Shown here in pieces: positions 7,604-15,175 of a stretch of DNA of 18,724 nt; positions within the stretch are counted from its first letter, which is position 1, and each line of letters starts with the position of its first letter. The position numbers and the translations under genes are program-made. A model generated the notes under the pieces. It ran no database searches, was not told the origin of the DNA, and saw nothing but the letters and a program-made list of their open reading frames with translations. Location of the stretch: NCBI GenBank assembly GCA_964564325.1, contig CAZMBD010000044.1, positions 1-18,724 on the forward strand, in the 5' to 3' direction. This DNA is from JAAZMA01 sp964564325 (GTDB lineage Bacteria > Bacillota > Clostridia > Tissierellales > Tepidimicrobiaceae).

Positions 7604-7621
7604 TTTATATATCGTTGTAAA
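7593..7621 (-). promoter_or_regulatory. Sigma-A-type promoter of the deacetylase gene
   Basis: On the minus strand TTTACA (bases 7616-7621) and a perfect TATAAT (7593-7598) are 17 bp apart. The start codon at 7559 lies about 27 bp beyond the expected transcription start, with AAAGGAG between. Confidence 0.7.
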
Positions 7622-7662
7622 TGGAGAAATATATTCTAATAATAATATTTTTCGTTTTTCTC

Positions 7663-7691
7663 TTGACAATTATTCCTGTCTATTATATTAT
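7663..7691 (+). promoter_or_regulatory. Main promoter of the amino-sugar operon
   Basis: A consensus -35 TTGACA (7663-7668), a 17-bp spacer and TATTAT (7686-7691). It is divergent from the deacetylase promoter, the two -35 elements lying about 41 bp apart. The palindrome at 7701-7712 sits at the expected transcription start, so repression by road-block is likely. Confidence 0.75.
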
Positions 7692-7700
7692 AAAAGAAAG

Positions 7701-7712
7701 TGGTACGTACCA
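7701..7712. promoter_or_regulatory. Probable GntR operator (perfect 12-bp palindrome)
   Basis: TGGTACGTACCA is a perfect palindrome about 9 bp after the -10 and 20 bp before the gntR start codon. The outer TGGT/ACCA half-sites match the type bound by GntR/HutC-subfamily regulators of amino-sugar genes (NagR/DasR sites). The first gene downstream encodes such a regulator, so autoregulation is the natural reading. I saw no second perfect copy in the window. Confidence 0.6.
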
Positions 7713-7732
7713 TTAAATATAAAGGTGATAAT

Positions 7733-8461
7733 ATGAAAAGGATAGATAAAACAAGTCGAATACCATTATACTATCAATTAATGGACATAATAATAAATAT
7801 GATAGATAGAGAAGAATTTGGAGAAGATGATCAACTGCCTTCTGAAAGGGAGTTTTGTGAGATATACAATGTAAGCAGATCTACTGTTAGACAAGCTATT
7901 CAGGAATTGGAAAAGGAAGGCTATATTTATAGGGTTCATGGCAAGGGAACTTTTGTATCTAGGGAAAAATTTAGACAAGATTTATTAGAATTTTATAGTT
8001 TCACAGAAGAGATGAAAAAAATTGGCAAAGTTCCTTCATCGAAGGTATTAGATTTCGAAATAGTAGAATCTAATGAGAAAATTGCCAAGAAGATGAGATT
8101 AAATCCTAAGGATAGAGTATATGTATTTACTAGATTAAGGCTAGCTGATAATGAGCCTATGATGTTAGAAACATCCTTTATACCTTATGATAGATTCCCT
8201 GGAATAACTAAAGAAGATTTAGAAGAAAATGCAATGTATGATATATTTACAAAAAAATATGATGCTAATTTTACTGGAGCAGAAGAAATATTTCAATCTG
8301 TACTAACTAAAGAATATGAAGCAGATTTATTAGAATATTTTTCTGGACTTCCTAGTATGATGATCGAGAGATTGACCTATGAAGAAGATTTAATAATAGA
8401 ATACACTAAAGGAATCGCAAGAGGAGACAGATTTAAGTATCATGTTTATCTAGGAAAATAA
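7733..8461 (+). CDS. GntR-family (HutC/UTRA) transcriptional regulator
   Basis: A 242-residue regulator. The N-terminal winged helix-turn-helix spans about residues 8-75 (QLPSEREFCEIYNVSRSTVRQAIQELEKEGYIYRVHGKGTF in outline: LPSERE, SRSTVRQA, GKGTFV). The C-terminal UTRA effector domain spans about 95-235. UTRA proteins of amino-sugar operons respond to sugar phosphates, so the effector here may be galactosamine 6-phosphate or a related phosphate; this is inference. I chose ATG 7733 because AAAGGTG lies just upstream. A GTG at 7700 would put the operator palindrome inside the gene. It is the first gene of the operon and probably represses its own promoter. Confidence 0.93.
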   Translation: MKRIDKTSRIPLYYQLMDIIINMIDREEFGEDDQLPSEREFCEIYNVSRSTVRQAIQELEKEGYIYRVHGKGTFVSREKFRQDLLEFYSFTEEMKKIGKVPSSKVLDFEIVESNEKIAKKMRLNPKDRVYVFTRLRLADNEPMMLETSFIPYDRFPGITKEDLEENAMYDIFTKKYDANFTGAEEIFQSVLTKEYEADLLEYFSGLPSMMIERLTYEEDLIIEYTKGIARGDRFKYHVYLGK

Positions 8462-8477
8462 ATTTTTGGTATAACTG

Positions 8478-8501
8478 GTAATGACAACATCATGACATTA
8501 C
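8478..8501. promoter_or_regulatory. Imperfect dyad in the gntR-agaS gap
   Basis: Arms GTAATGACA (8478-8486) and TGACATTAC (8493-8501) pair with one mismatch around a 6-base spacer. The same stretch contains ATGACA twice at 11-bp spacing. There is no T-run after it, so it is not a plain terminator; it could be an mRNA stem-loop or a protein site. Confidence 0.3.
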
Positions 8502-8537
8502 GTCTTTGTTTTTAAAACTTATAATAGGGGTGATTGA

Positions 8538-9701
8538 ATGTTTGGTTTCGATAAAAAAGAGTGGGAAGATTTAAATGGAGTTAATACTGCCACAGAGATA
8601 TTTAGTCAACCAAATCTTTGGATAAAAACATTAAATATAATCGAAGCAAATGAAGAAAAAATAGACAAATTCATGAAGGATAAAATTGGGAAAGAAAGCC
8701 TTCGAATAATTTTTACAGGAGCTGGTACATCAGCATATATAGGCGAAATTATAACCCCATATTTAAACAAAGGAGTGGGGAATTTTGAAGCTATAGCTAG
8801 TACAGATATAGTTGCTAATCCAGAAATGTATTTAAAGAAAGATGTGCCTACTATGATGGTATCTTTTGCTCGTTCTGGAAATAGTCCTGAAAGCATAGCT
8901 AGTTATAATTTGGCCAATGAACTAATTGATGATATTAATCATATATTTATAACCTGTAATGAAGAAGGCGAATTAGCTAAGATTTCTAGAAATAATGAAA
9001 AGGTTTTACTACTTCTTATGCCAGAAGAATCCAATGATAAAGGCTTTGCTATGACTAGTAGTTTTTCTTGTATGACTATAGCTGCTTTATTACTATTTGA
9101 TAGAAATAATTTTAAAGAAAATAAAGAACAGCTATTAGAGGTGGTGAATATTGGAAGAGGAATTTTAGACAATGGATATACAAAATTAGAAGAGCTTTCA
9201 AATGAAGACTTTGGCAGAGTAGTTTATTTGGGCTCAGGGGCATTTTATGGTCTAGCAAGGGAAAGCAGTTTGAAGCTATTGGAATTAACCAGAGGACAGA
9301 TAATATCCCATAGTGAAACTGTATTAGGCTTTAGACATGGGCCTAAGTCTATAGTAGATGATAATACCTATATTTTCGTTTATGTTTCTAATGACGATTA
9401 TTCTAAAAAGTATGATAGAGATTTAATCAATGAAATATACCATGATATGGGGAAACATAAGCTAATAACTATTGGGAAAGAATATTCTAAGGATATAGAA
9501 AATATATCTGACTACCATATACATTTAGATGATGCAGAAAACATAAATAATGAAGTATTTATTGGATTATTATATGTACTTTATGCTCAAATATTTGCAA
9601 TATTATCTTCAGTAAAATTAGGAGTTGAACCTGATAATCCTAGTCCATCAGGTACGGTTAATAGGGTAGTCAAGGGAGTACAAATATATCCTTATGATTA
9701 A
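8538..9701 (+). CDS. agaS: AgaS-type SIS-domain sugar-phosphate isomerase/deaminase
   Basis: A 387-residue cytoplasmic protein with two SIS domains. The first (about residues 50-200) shows FTGAGTSAYIGE and SFARSGNSPES, the phosphate-binding Ser/Thr loops. The second (about 215-375) shows YLGSGAFYGLARESSLKLLEL and GFRHGPKS. This is the layout of AgaS, which converts galactosamine 6-phosphate to tagatose 6-phosphate and ammonia, and not of GlmS, as it lacks a glutaminase domain. The neighbouring GatY-type aldolase and PfkB kinase support the tagatose route. A glucosamine-6-phosphate deaminase activity is the main alternative. The start has GGGGTGATTGA upstream. It follows gntR after a 76-bp gap and is probably co-transcribed. 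Confidence 0.88.
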   Translation: MFGFDKKEWEDLNGVNTATEIFSQPNLWIKTLNIIEANEEKIDKFMKDKIGKESLRIIFTGAGTSAYIGEIITPYLNKGVGNFEAIASTDIVANPEMYLKKDVPTMMVSFARSGNSPESIASYNLANELIDDINHIFITCNEEGELAKISRNNEKVLLLLMPEESNDKGFAMTSSFSCMTIAALLLFDRNNFKENKEQLLEVVNIGRGILDNGYTKLEELSNEDFGRVVYLGSGAFYGLARESSLKLLELTRGQIISHSETVLGFRHGPKSIVDDNTYIFVYVSNDDYSKKYDRDLINEIYHDMGKHKLITIGKEYSKDIENISDYHIHLDDAENINNEVFIGLLYVLYAQIFAILSSVKLGVEPDNPSPSGTVNRVVKGVQIYPYD

Positions 9702-9735
9702 TTTAAATTTAATTTCAAATTAGGGAGGAGAAATT

Positions 9736-11007
9736 ATGAAAATCAAAAAGACAATGGCATTGTTATTAGTTGCAATTATGTCAGTTAGTTTCCTAGTTGG
9801 TTGTGGGAATGATAATAAGACAACTGGGGAAAATGGTGAAGATGTGGTGTTAACTTTTGCTTTATGGGACAAGTATCAGGAACCAGTTTTAAGAGAAATT
9901 GCAGATAAGTTCGAAGAAGAAAATCCAGATATTAAAATTGATATTCAATTAACACCTTATGCACAATATTGGACTAAATTAGAGACAGCTGCAACAGGAG
10001 AAGTTTTACCAGATGTTTTTTGGATTAATGGACCAAATATTGTAAAGTATGCAGAAAATGGGATGCTATTACCTATTGATGATAAGGTAGAAAAAGATAA
10101 TGTGGATTTAAGTCTATATCCTAAGGGACTTATAGATCTTTATACTATAGATGGTAAGCTATATGGTCTTCCAAAGGATTGGGACTTAACAGCTTTATGG
10201 TACAATAAAAAATTATTTGATGAAAAAGGTGTAGAATATCCAAATGAAAATTGGACTTGGGATGATATGGTAGAAGCAGCAAGAAAGTTAACTGATAAAT
10301 CTAAAGGTATATATGGTACAGCTACTAGATTAGATGATGCCCAAGTAGGTGTTTATAATACTATACCTCAATGTGGAGGTTATATAATATCTGAAGACAG
10401 AAAAAAATCTGGATATGATTCACCAGAAGCTGTTAAAGGAGTCCAAATTTGGTTGGATTTAATTGATGAAGGATTAGCTCCTAGTTTAGAGGAACAAGCA
10501 GATACACCAGCTGTAGATTTATTTAAGGCGGGGAAACTAGCAATGGTATATGCAGCATCTTGGGATGTGCCAGCTTTTATGGAAAACGAATCTATCAAAG
10601 ATGATATAGACTTAACTGTTATGCCATTAATTGAAGAACGAGCAGCAGTTATTCATGGCCTTAGCTATGCTATATCTGCCAATACTGATTATCCAGAAGA
10701 AGCATGGAAGTTTGTTAAATATCTTGGCGGTGAGGAAGCAAATAAAGCTTGGGCTGAATCAGGTGTAGTAATTCCTGCTAGAGAAGATGTTTTAGATATA
10801 TGGAAAGAATCATATCCTAATTTAAATCTTCAAGCTTTTATAGACTCTTTAGAGTATAGTATTGGATATCCTACATCTAAGGATACATCAAAATGGAATG
10901 ATAGAGAAACTGAATATATAAAATTAGCTTGGAATGGAGATATATCAGTAGAAGAAGCACTTAAAAAACTTGGAGAGGAAATGAATAGCTTATTAGAGAA
11001 AGAATAA
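9736..11007 (+). CDS. Sugar ABC transporter substrate-binding lipoprotein (family 1, CUT1)
   Basis: A 423-residue extracellular binding protein anchored as a lipoprotein. The signal sequence MKIKKTMALLLVAIMS ends in the lipobox LVGC with Cys23 as the lipidated residue. The body fits family 1 solute-binding proteins (VVLTFALWDKYQEPVLREIADKFEEENPDIKI at the start in outline; a DVFWINGPN segment; NWTWDDMVEAARKLTD). These bind oligo- or monosaccharides for CUT1 importers; the ligand cannot be read from sequence, but the operon points to a galactosamine-containing sugar. The start is fixed by AGGGAGGAG. It is followed by a strong intercistronic stem-loop before the permease genes. Confidence 0.93.
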   Translation: MKIKKTMALLLVAIMSVSFLVGCGNDNKTTGENGEDVVLTFALWDKYQEPVLREIADKFEEENPDIKIDIQLTPYAQYWTKLETAATGEVLPDVFWINGPNIVKYAENGMLLPIDDKVEKDNVDLSLYPKGLIDLYTIDGKLYGLPKDWDLTALWYNKKLFDEKGVEYPNENWTWDDMVEAARKLTDKSKGIYGTATRLDDAQVGVYNTIPQCGGYIISEDRKKSGYDSPEAVKGVQIWLDLIDEGLAPSLEEQADTPAVDLFKAGKLAMVYAASWDVPAFMENESIKDDIDLTVMPLIEERAAVIHGLSYAISANTDYPEEAWKFVKYLGGEEANKAWAESGVVIPAREDVLDIWKESYPNLNLQAFIDSLEYSIGYPTSKDTSKWNDRETEYIKLAWNGDISVEEALKKLGEEMNSLLEKE

Positions 11008-11022
11008 TATATATTCCCCCTA

Positions 11023-11049
11023 CCCAGAGGGTTTTTAAAACCCTTTGGG
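11023..11049 (+). other. Intercistronic stem-loop between binding protein and permease genes
   Basis: CCCAGAGGG (11023-11031) pairs with CCCTTTGGG (11041-11049), with one G-U pair and a T/A loop that can extend the stem. No T-run follows (the next bases are CTAAATTTAAAC). It is therefore better read as an mRNA-stabilising or partial attenuation hairpin that raises binding-protein expression over permease, as known for malE-malF type operons. Confidence 0.65.
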
Positions 11050-11082
11050 CTAAATTTAAACATATTGAATAGGAGGTTATCA

Positions 11083-12024
11083 ATGACTTTTAAAACTAAG
11101 CCTAAGAGAAATAGTAAAAAACAAAGTTTAAAAGATAAAGGAATTAGCAAAAGACAAAAAAGTGATTGGTTTTGGGCTTATTTAATGATACTGCCAACAG
11201 TAGGTGGTTTAGCTATATTTTATATAGGTGCATTTTTTAAAAATTTATATTTTAGTTTTACTGACTTAGGTTCTTTTGGCAATTATAAATGGATTGGATT
11301 AGATAATTATGTTAAACTATTTTCTGATCCAAATATACCTAAGGCATTGGGAAATACATTTAAATACACATTGATATCTGTACCTATTAGTATCTGTTTA
11401 GCTATATTTATTGCAGTATTATTAAATTCCAAAATAAAAGGAATTACAATATATAGAACATTATACTTTTTACCAGCTGTAACCATGCCAGCAGCTATAG
11501 CTATGATGTGGAAATGGCTCTATAATGGACAATATGGTTTAATAAATCAACTTTTAGCAAAGATTGGTATACAGGGACATGCTTGGATTGCAGATCCGAA
11601 ATATGCAATGGGTGCATTGATAATTGTAGGTATATGGAGTTCATTAGGTATGAATATTATTTATTTTTTGGCAGGATTGCAGGGAATTCCCCGTATGTAT
11701 TATGAAGCGGCCGATATTGATGGAGCAGGGCCTATTAGACAATTTTTTACTATTACATTGCCACTATTATCTCCAACAATATTTTTTGTTATGATTATGT
11801 CTTTAATTGGAGCTTTGCAAATGTTTGATTTAATATTTTTAATGATAAGTAAAACTAGTATGGCAATAGATAGTACTATGTCAATTGTTTATTTATTTTA
11901 TAAAAATGCATTTGAATTTCTAGATAAAGGCTATGCAGCAGCCATATCTATATTATTATTCTTTATTATTTTGATAATTACTATAATACAGCTTAAATTG
12001 CAGAAAAAATGGGTTAATTATTAA
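11083..12024 (+). CDS. Sugar ABC transporter permease (MalF/UgpA-like)
   Basis: A 313-residue inner-membrane protein with a basic N-terminal tail (about 25 residues rich in Lys) and six hydrophobic segments. The EAA loop, which contacts the ATPase, reads YYEAADIDGAGPIRQFF followed by TLPLLSP near residues 208-232. It forms the heteromeric channel with the next permease. I chose ATG 11083 because AGGAGGTTATCA precedes it; an upstream TTG at 11065 would place the ribosome binding site inside the gene. CUT1 assignment is firm; substrate is inferred from the operon. Confidence 0.93.
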   Translation: MTFKTKPKRNSKKQSLKDKGISKRQKSDWFWAYLMILPTVGGLAIFYIGAFFKNLYFSFTDLGSFGNYKWIGLDNYVKLFSDPNIPKALGNTFKYTLISVPISICLAIFIAVLLNSKIKGITIYRTLYFLPAVTMPAAIAMMWKWLYNGQYGLINQLLAKIGIQGHAWIADPKYAMGALIIVGIWSSLGMNIIYFLAGLQGIPRMYYEAADIDGAGPIRQFFTITLPLLSPTIFFVMIMSLIGALQMFDLIFLMISKTSMAIDSTMSIVYLFYKNAFEFLDKGYAAAISILLFFIILIITIIQLKLQKKWVNY

Positions 12025-12040
12025 TTAGGGAGGTTGGAAG

Positions 12041-12886
12041 GTGAAAGAAGCAATGAAAAATAATCATGTAAAATCTAGCAGAAAGATTATAATACATGTA
12101 TTACTTATAATAGGAGCAATACTTGTAGTAATGCCTTTTATATGGATGATACTAACGTCTTTAAAAACCTTAGGTGAATCTACTCAAATACCTCCAAAGA
12201 TTTTTCCTACAAAACCACAATGGGAAAATTATAAGGAAGCTGCTAGAACTTTACCATATAATAAATTTTATTTTAATACCATAGTTTACACTTTAGTAAC
12301 TACTTTAGGACAATTAGTATTTTGTTCTATGGCTGGATATGCTTTTGCTAGGATTAATTTTCCAGGAAGAAATATTATATTTGTCATTATATTATCAGTG
12401 CTTATGGTACCAGGACAAATATTTTTAATTCCACAATTTATGATTATAAAAAAATTAGGATTATTAAATTCTATACCTGCTTTAATTCTTCCAGGCTTAT
12501 TTAGTGCATTTGGCACATTTTTAATGAGACAATTTTTTATGACATTGCCTAAAGAATTAGAGGAGGCAGCGATATTAGATGGGTGTAATCAATTTCAAAT
12601 ATTTTGGAAGGTGATGTTACCTTTAGTAAAACCAGGATTAGTTGCTCTTGCAATTAGTACTTGTTTATATTGCTGGAATTCACTAATGTGGCCTTTAATT
12701 GTAAATACATCTATAGATAAGATGACATTGTCGGCAGGATTGTCATCATTACAAGGACAGCATAGTACTAATTATCCAGTTATGATGGCAGGAACAGTTT
12801 TAGCTATATGGCCAATGATTGTTGCCTTTATAATGTTCCAAAAACAATTTATAGAAGGAATTGCGTCTACAGGTACAAAAGGATAA
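12041..12886 (+). CDS. Sugar ABC transporter permease (MalG/UgpE-like)
   Basis: A 281-residue inner-membrane permease with six predicted helices. The EAA loop reads EEAAILDGCNQFQIFWKVMLP, with LVKPG after it. It starts 16 bp after the first permease stop. The GTG at 12041 is preferred because GGGAGG stands seven bases before it; ATG 12053, four codons on, is a possible alternative start with little effect on the protein. It pairs with the preceding permease to form the CUT1 channel. Confidence 0.93.
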   Translation: MKEAMKNNHVKSSRKIIIHVLLIIGAILVVMPFIWMILTSLKTLGESTQIPPKIFPTKPQWENYKEAARTLPYNKFYFNTIVYTLVTTLGQLVFCSMAGYAFARINFPGRNIIFVIILSVLMVPGQIFLIPQFMIIKKLGLLNSIPALILPGLFSAFGTFLMRQFFMTLPKELEEAAILDGCNQFQIFWKVMLPLVKPGLVALAISTCLYCWNSLMWPLIVNTSIDKMTLSAGLSSLQGQHSTNYPVMMAGTVLAIWPMIVAFIMFQKQFIEGIASTGTKG

Positions 12887-12909
12887 AGATTTAATTAGGA
12901 GGGAAGAAA

Positions 12910-14157
12910 GTGGAAAAGATAAGAGTTGGATTAATAGGTGCAGGTCAAAGAGGAAAGGATGTATATGGTGAATATGCACTTAAACATCCTGAACATATAG
13001 AATTTGTAGCAGTGGCTGAACCAAATGAATTAAAAAGAAAGGAATTTGCAGAGAAGCATAATATTCCCTTGGAATATCAATTTAGTTCTTGGGAAGAAAT
13101 ACTTGAAAAAGACAAGTTTTGTGATGCAATGATTATTGCAACTCCTGATAATACTCATTATAGACCAGCTAAATTAACACTTGAAAAGGATTATCATTTA
13201 TTATTAGAAAAACCTATGTCAAATAATCCAGAAGAAATTATGGAATTAGGACGTATTGCAAAGGAAAGAAATAATATATTTATGATATGTCATGTTTTAA
13301 GATATACACCATTTTTCTCTACTATAAAACACATAATTGATAGTGGTGTAATTGGAGAAGTAGAGTCTATTCAACATAATGAAAATATAGGATATTTCCA
13401 TTTTGCTCATAGTTTCGTTAGAGGAAATTGGAGAAATTCAGATGAATCTAGTCCTTTAATATTACAAAAAAGTTGTCATGATATGGATATATTATTATGG
13501 CTTATAGGTGAAGATTGTACAAAAATCTCATCTTTTGGACATTTAAGTTATTTTAATTCTGAGAATAAGCCAGAAGGTGCTTCCGATAGATGTGTAGATT
13601 GTAAAGTGGAAGGGAAATGCCCTTATTCAGCAAAGAAAATTTATTATAATTCAGTAGGAAATTGGCCTACAACTGTTATTAGTGAAATTCAAACTAAGGA
13701 TGCTGTAGAAAAAGCTGTAGCAGAAGGGCCTTATGGAAGATGTGTATTTAATTGTGATAATAATGTTATGGATCATCAAGCTACTATACTGGAATTTGCA
13801 AATGGAGTAACAGTTACTTTTAATTTAAGTGCATTTTCAAATAAGGTTCATAGGACAATTAGAGTAATGGGTACTAAAGGTGAAATTATAGCAGATGATA
13901 GTATAAATCAAGTTGAGTATCAAATATTTGGAACAAATGAAAAAACAGTTATAAATCCTAAAGTGGTATTTGGTGGTCATGGTGGAGGCGATACTGGACT
14001 TATGAATGATTTTGTTTCACTAGTATTGTCGAATAATGGCGAAGCTCTAACATCTGCTGAAAAATCAGTGCAAAGTCATATGATGGCTTTTGCTGCTGAA
14101 GAGTCTAGAATTAACAATATTGTAGTAGATATGGAGGAATATTACGATAAATTTTAG
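12910..14157 (+). CDS. Gfo/Idh/MocA-family NAD(P)-dependent oxidoreductase with cysteine cluster
   Basis: A 415-residue cytoplasmic oxidoreductase. An N-terminal Rossmann fold carries GLIGAGQRG (residues 7-15), IIATPDNTH (75-83) and the family's EKP (100-102), whose Lys is catalytic. The active-site segment KSCHDMDILLWLIG (187-200) carries the His/Asp pair. Unusual for the family at large is a cysteine set: C228, C231, C237 in CVDCKVEGKCPYSA, plus C288 and C292 in RCVFNC, which could bind zinc. Reaction and substrate are unknown; candidates are sugar C3 or C1 oxidation, or a GH109-like NAD-dependent glycosidase, releasing an amino sugar for the next gene's kinase. The GTG start follows AGGAGGG. 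It lies mid-operon. Confidence 0.88.
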   Translation: MEKIRVGLIGAGQRGKDVYGEYALKHPEHIEFVAVAEPNELKRKEFAEKHNIPLEYQFSSWEEILEKDKFCDAMIIATPDNTHYRPAKLTLEKDYHLLLEKPMSNNPEEIMELGRIAKERNNIFMICHVLRYTPFFSTIKHIIDSGVIGEVESIQHNENIGYFHFAHSFVRGNWRNSDESSPLILQKSCHDMDILLWLIGEDCTKISSFGHLSYFNSENKPEGASDRCVDCKVEGKCPYSAKKIYYNSVGNWPTTVISEIQTKDAVEKAVAEGPYGRCVFNCDNNVMDHQATILEFANGVTVTFNLSAFSNKVHRTIRVMGTKGEIIADDSINQVEYQIFGTNEKTVINPKVVFGGHGGGDTGLMNDFVSLVLSNNGEALTSAEKSVQSHMMAFAAEESRINNIVVDMEEYYDKF

Positions 14158-14174
14158 TATTAGGAGGTACTTCT

Positions 14175-15158
14175 TTGAAATTTTTAGGAGTAGATGGTGG
14201 CGGAACAAAGACTGAATTTTTAATAATAGATAGCAATGGGAAAGTTTTAGCCCATGCTATAAAACCTACTTGTCACTATAAACAAACATCTATTGAAAAT
14301 TTTAAAAGTATAATGGAAAGTGGAATAATGGAGTTATGTAGCGAAATAGGTATATCTCCATTAGAAATAAATTATTCTATTATTGGCATACCTGGATATG
14401 GGGAAATAGATGCTGATATTAAAATATTAGAATCTATAATAGAGGATATATTACTTTCTAAAAACTTTAAATGTGTTAATGATTCTGTAGTGGCTTGGGC
14501 AGGTTCTTTAATATGTAGTCCAGGTATTAATATTGTGGCAGGGACAGGTTCTATAGGTTTTGGTATGAATGATAATGGAGATACAGCTAGAGTAGGTGGC
14601 TGGGGACACTTTTGTGGAGATGAGGGTTCAGCTTATTGGCTTGGGAAAAAGGTAATTGAATTATTTACAAAACAATCTGATGGACGAATGGAAAAATCTC
14701 CATTATATGAGATTGTCAAAGAGGAATTTAATATACAAGAGGATTTTGAATTTTTAGACCTTATTATAAATGATTTAGAAATGAAAAGGGATGAGATAGG
14801 GCAATTGGCAAAATTATTGTATAGAGCTGCTGAGGCTGGTGATGAAGTAGCAATAAAAACATATTCCCATGCATCCCATGAACTTTATTTAATTATAAAA
14901 GCATTAGTTGAAAAATTAAATTTTGATATTAGTAGTGAAATATTGGCCTCTTATTCTGGAGGGGTATTTAATGCTGGAAAATATATATTGGAACCCTTAG
15001 ATATGTATTTAATGAAAGATAAATTAAATATTAAATTTGTAGAACCAATATTAATGCCAGTAACAGGTGCAGCATTGTATGCACTAAATATATATTTAGG
15101 TAATATAGAAAATAATGCTTTGGAAAGATTGAAAATAGAGGAAAAGACTATTTTTTAG
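14175..15158 (+). CDS. Amino-sugar kinase of the BadF/BcrA/NAGK family
   Basis: A 327-residue ASKHA-fold kinase. Phosphate 1 motif is GVDGGGTKTEFLI (residues 5-17), the catalytic Asp is D103 in VNDSVVAWAG, phosphate 2 is VAGTGSIGFG (121-130), and the sugar-binding region GGWGHFCGDEGSAYWLG (141-157) is typical of N-acetylglucosamine kinases. The adenosine motif is near YSGGVFNAG. It would make a sugar 6-phosphate from an intracellular amino sugar; given AgaS and the tagatose enzymes, galactosamine or N-acetylgalactosamine is the likely substrate. The TTG start is set by AGGAGG six bases upstream, and 17 bp separate it from the previous gene. Specificity between GlcNAc, GalNAc and GalN is not visible. 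Confidence 0.88.
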   Translation: MKFLGVDGGGTKTEFLIIDSNGKVLAHAIKPTCHYKQTSIENFKSIMESGIMELCSEIGISPLEINYSIIGIPGYGEIDADIKILESIIEDILLSKNFKCVNDSVVAWAGSLICSPGINIVAGTGSIGFGMNDNGDTARVGGWGHFCGDEGSAYWLGKKVIELFTKQSDGRMEKSPLYEIVKEEFNIQEDFEFLDLIINDLEMKRDEIGQLAKLLYRAAEAGDEVAIKTYSHASHELYLIIKALVEKLNFDISSEILASYSGGVFNAGKYILEPLDMYLMKDKLNIKFVEPILMPVTGAALYALNIYLGNIENNALERLKIEEKTIF

Positions 15159-15175
15159 TTGAAAGGATGGTTTTA

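Noticed and set aside
7700..7732. Upstream GTG start for gntR
   Set aside because: It would place the palindromic operator and the ribosome binding site inside the coding region; ATG 7733 has a proper AAAGGTG upstream and matches the usual GntR N-terminus.
7604..7740. CcpA cre site near the amino-sugar promoter
   Set aside because: No stretch matches the TG-N-AANCG-N-T-N-CA pattern well enough to report.
8520..8525. TATAAT just upstream of agaS as a promoter -10
   Set aside because: It lies only 12 bp before the start codon, overlaps the ribosome binding region, and has no acceptable -35 at 16-19 bp. The gene is better served by the operon promoter at 7663.
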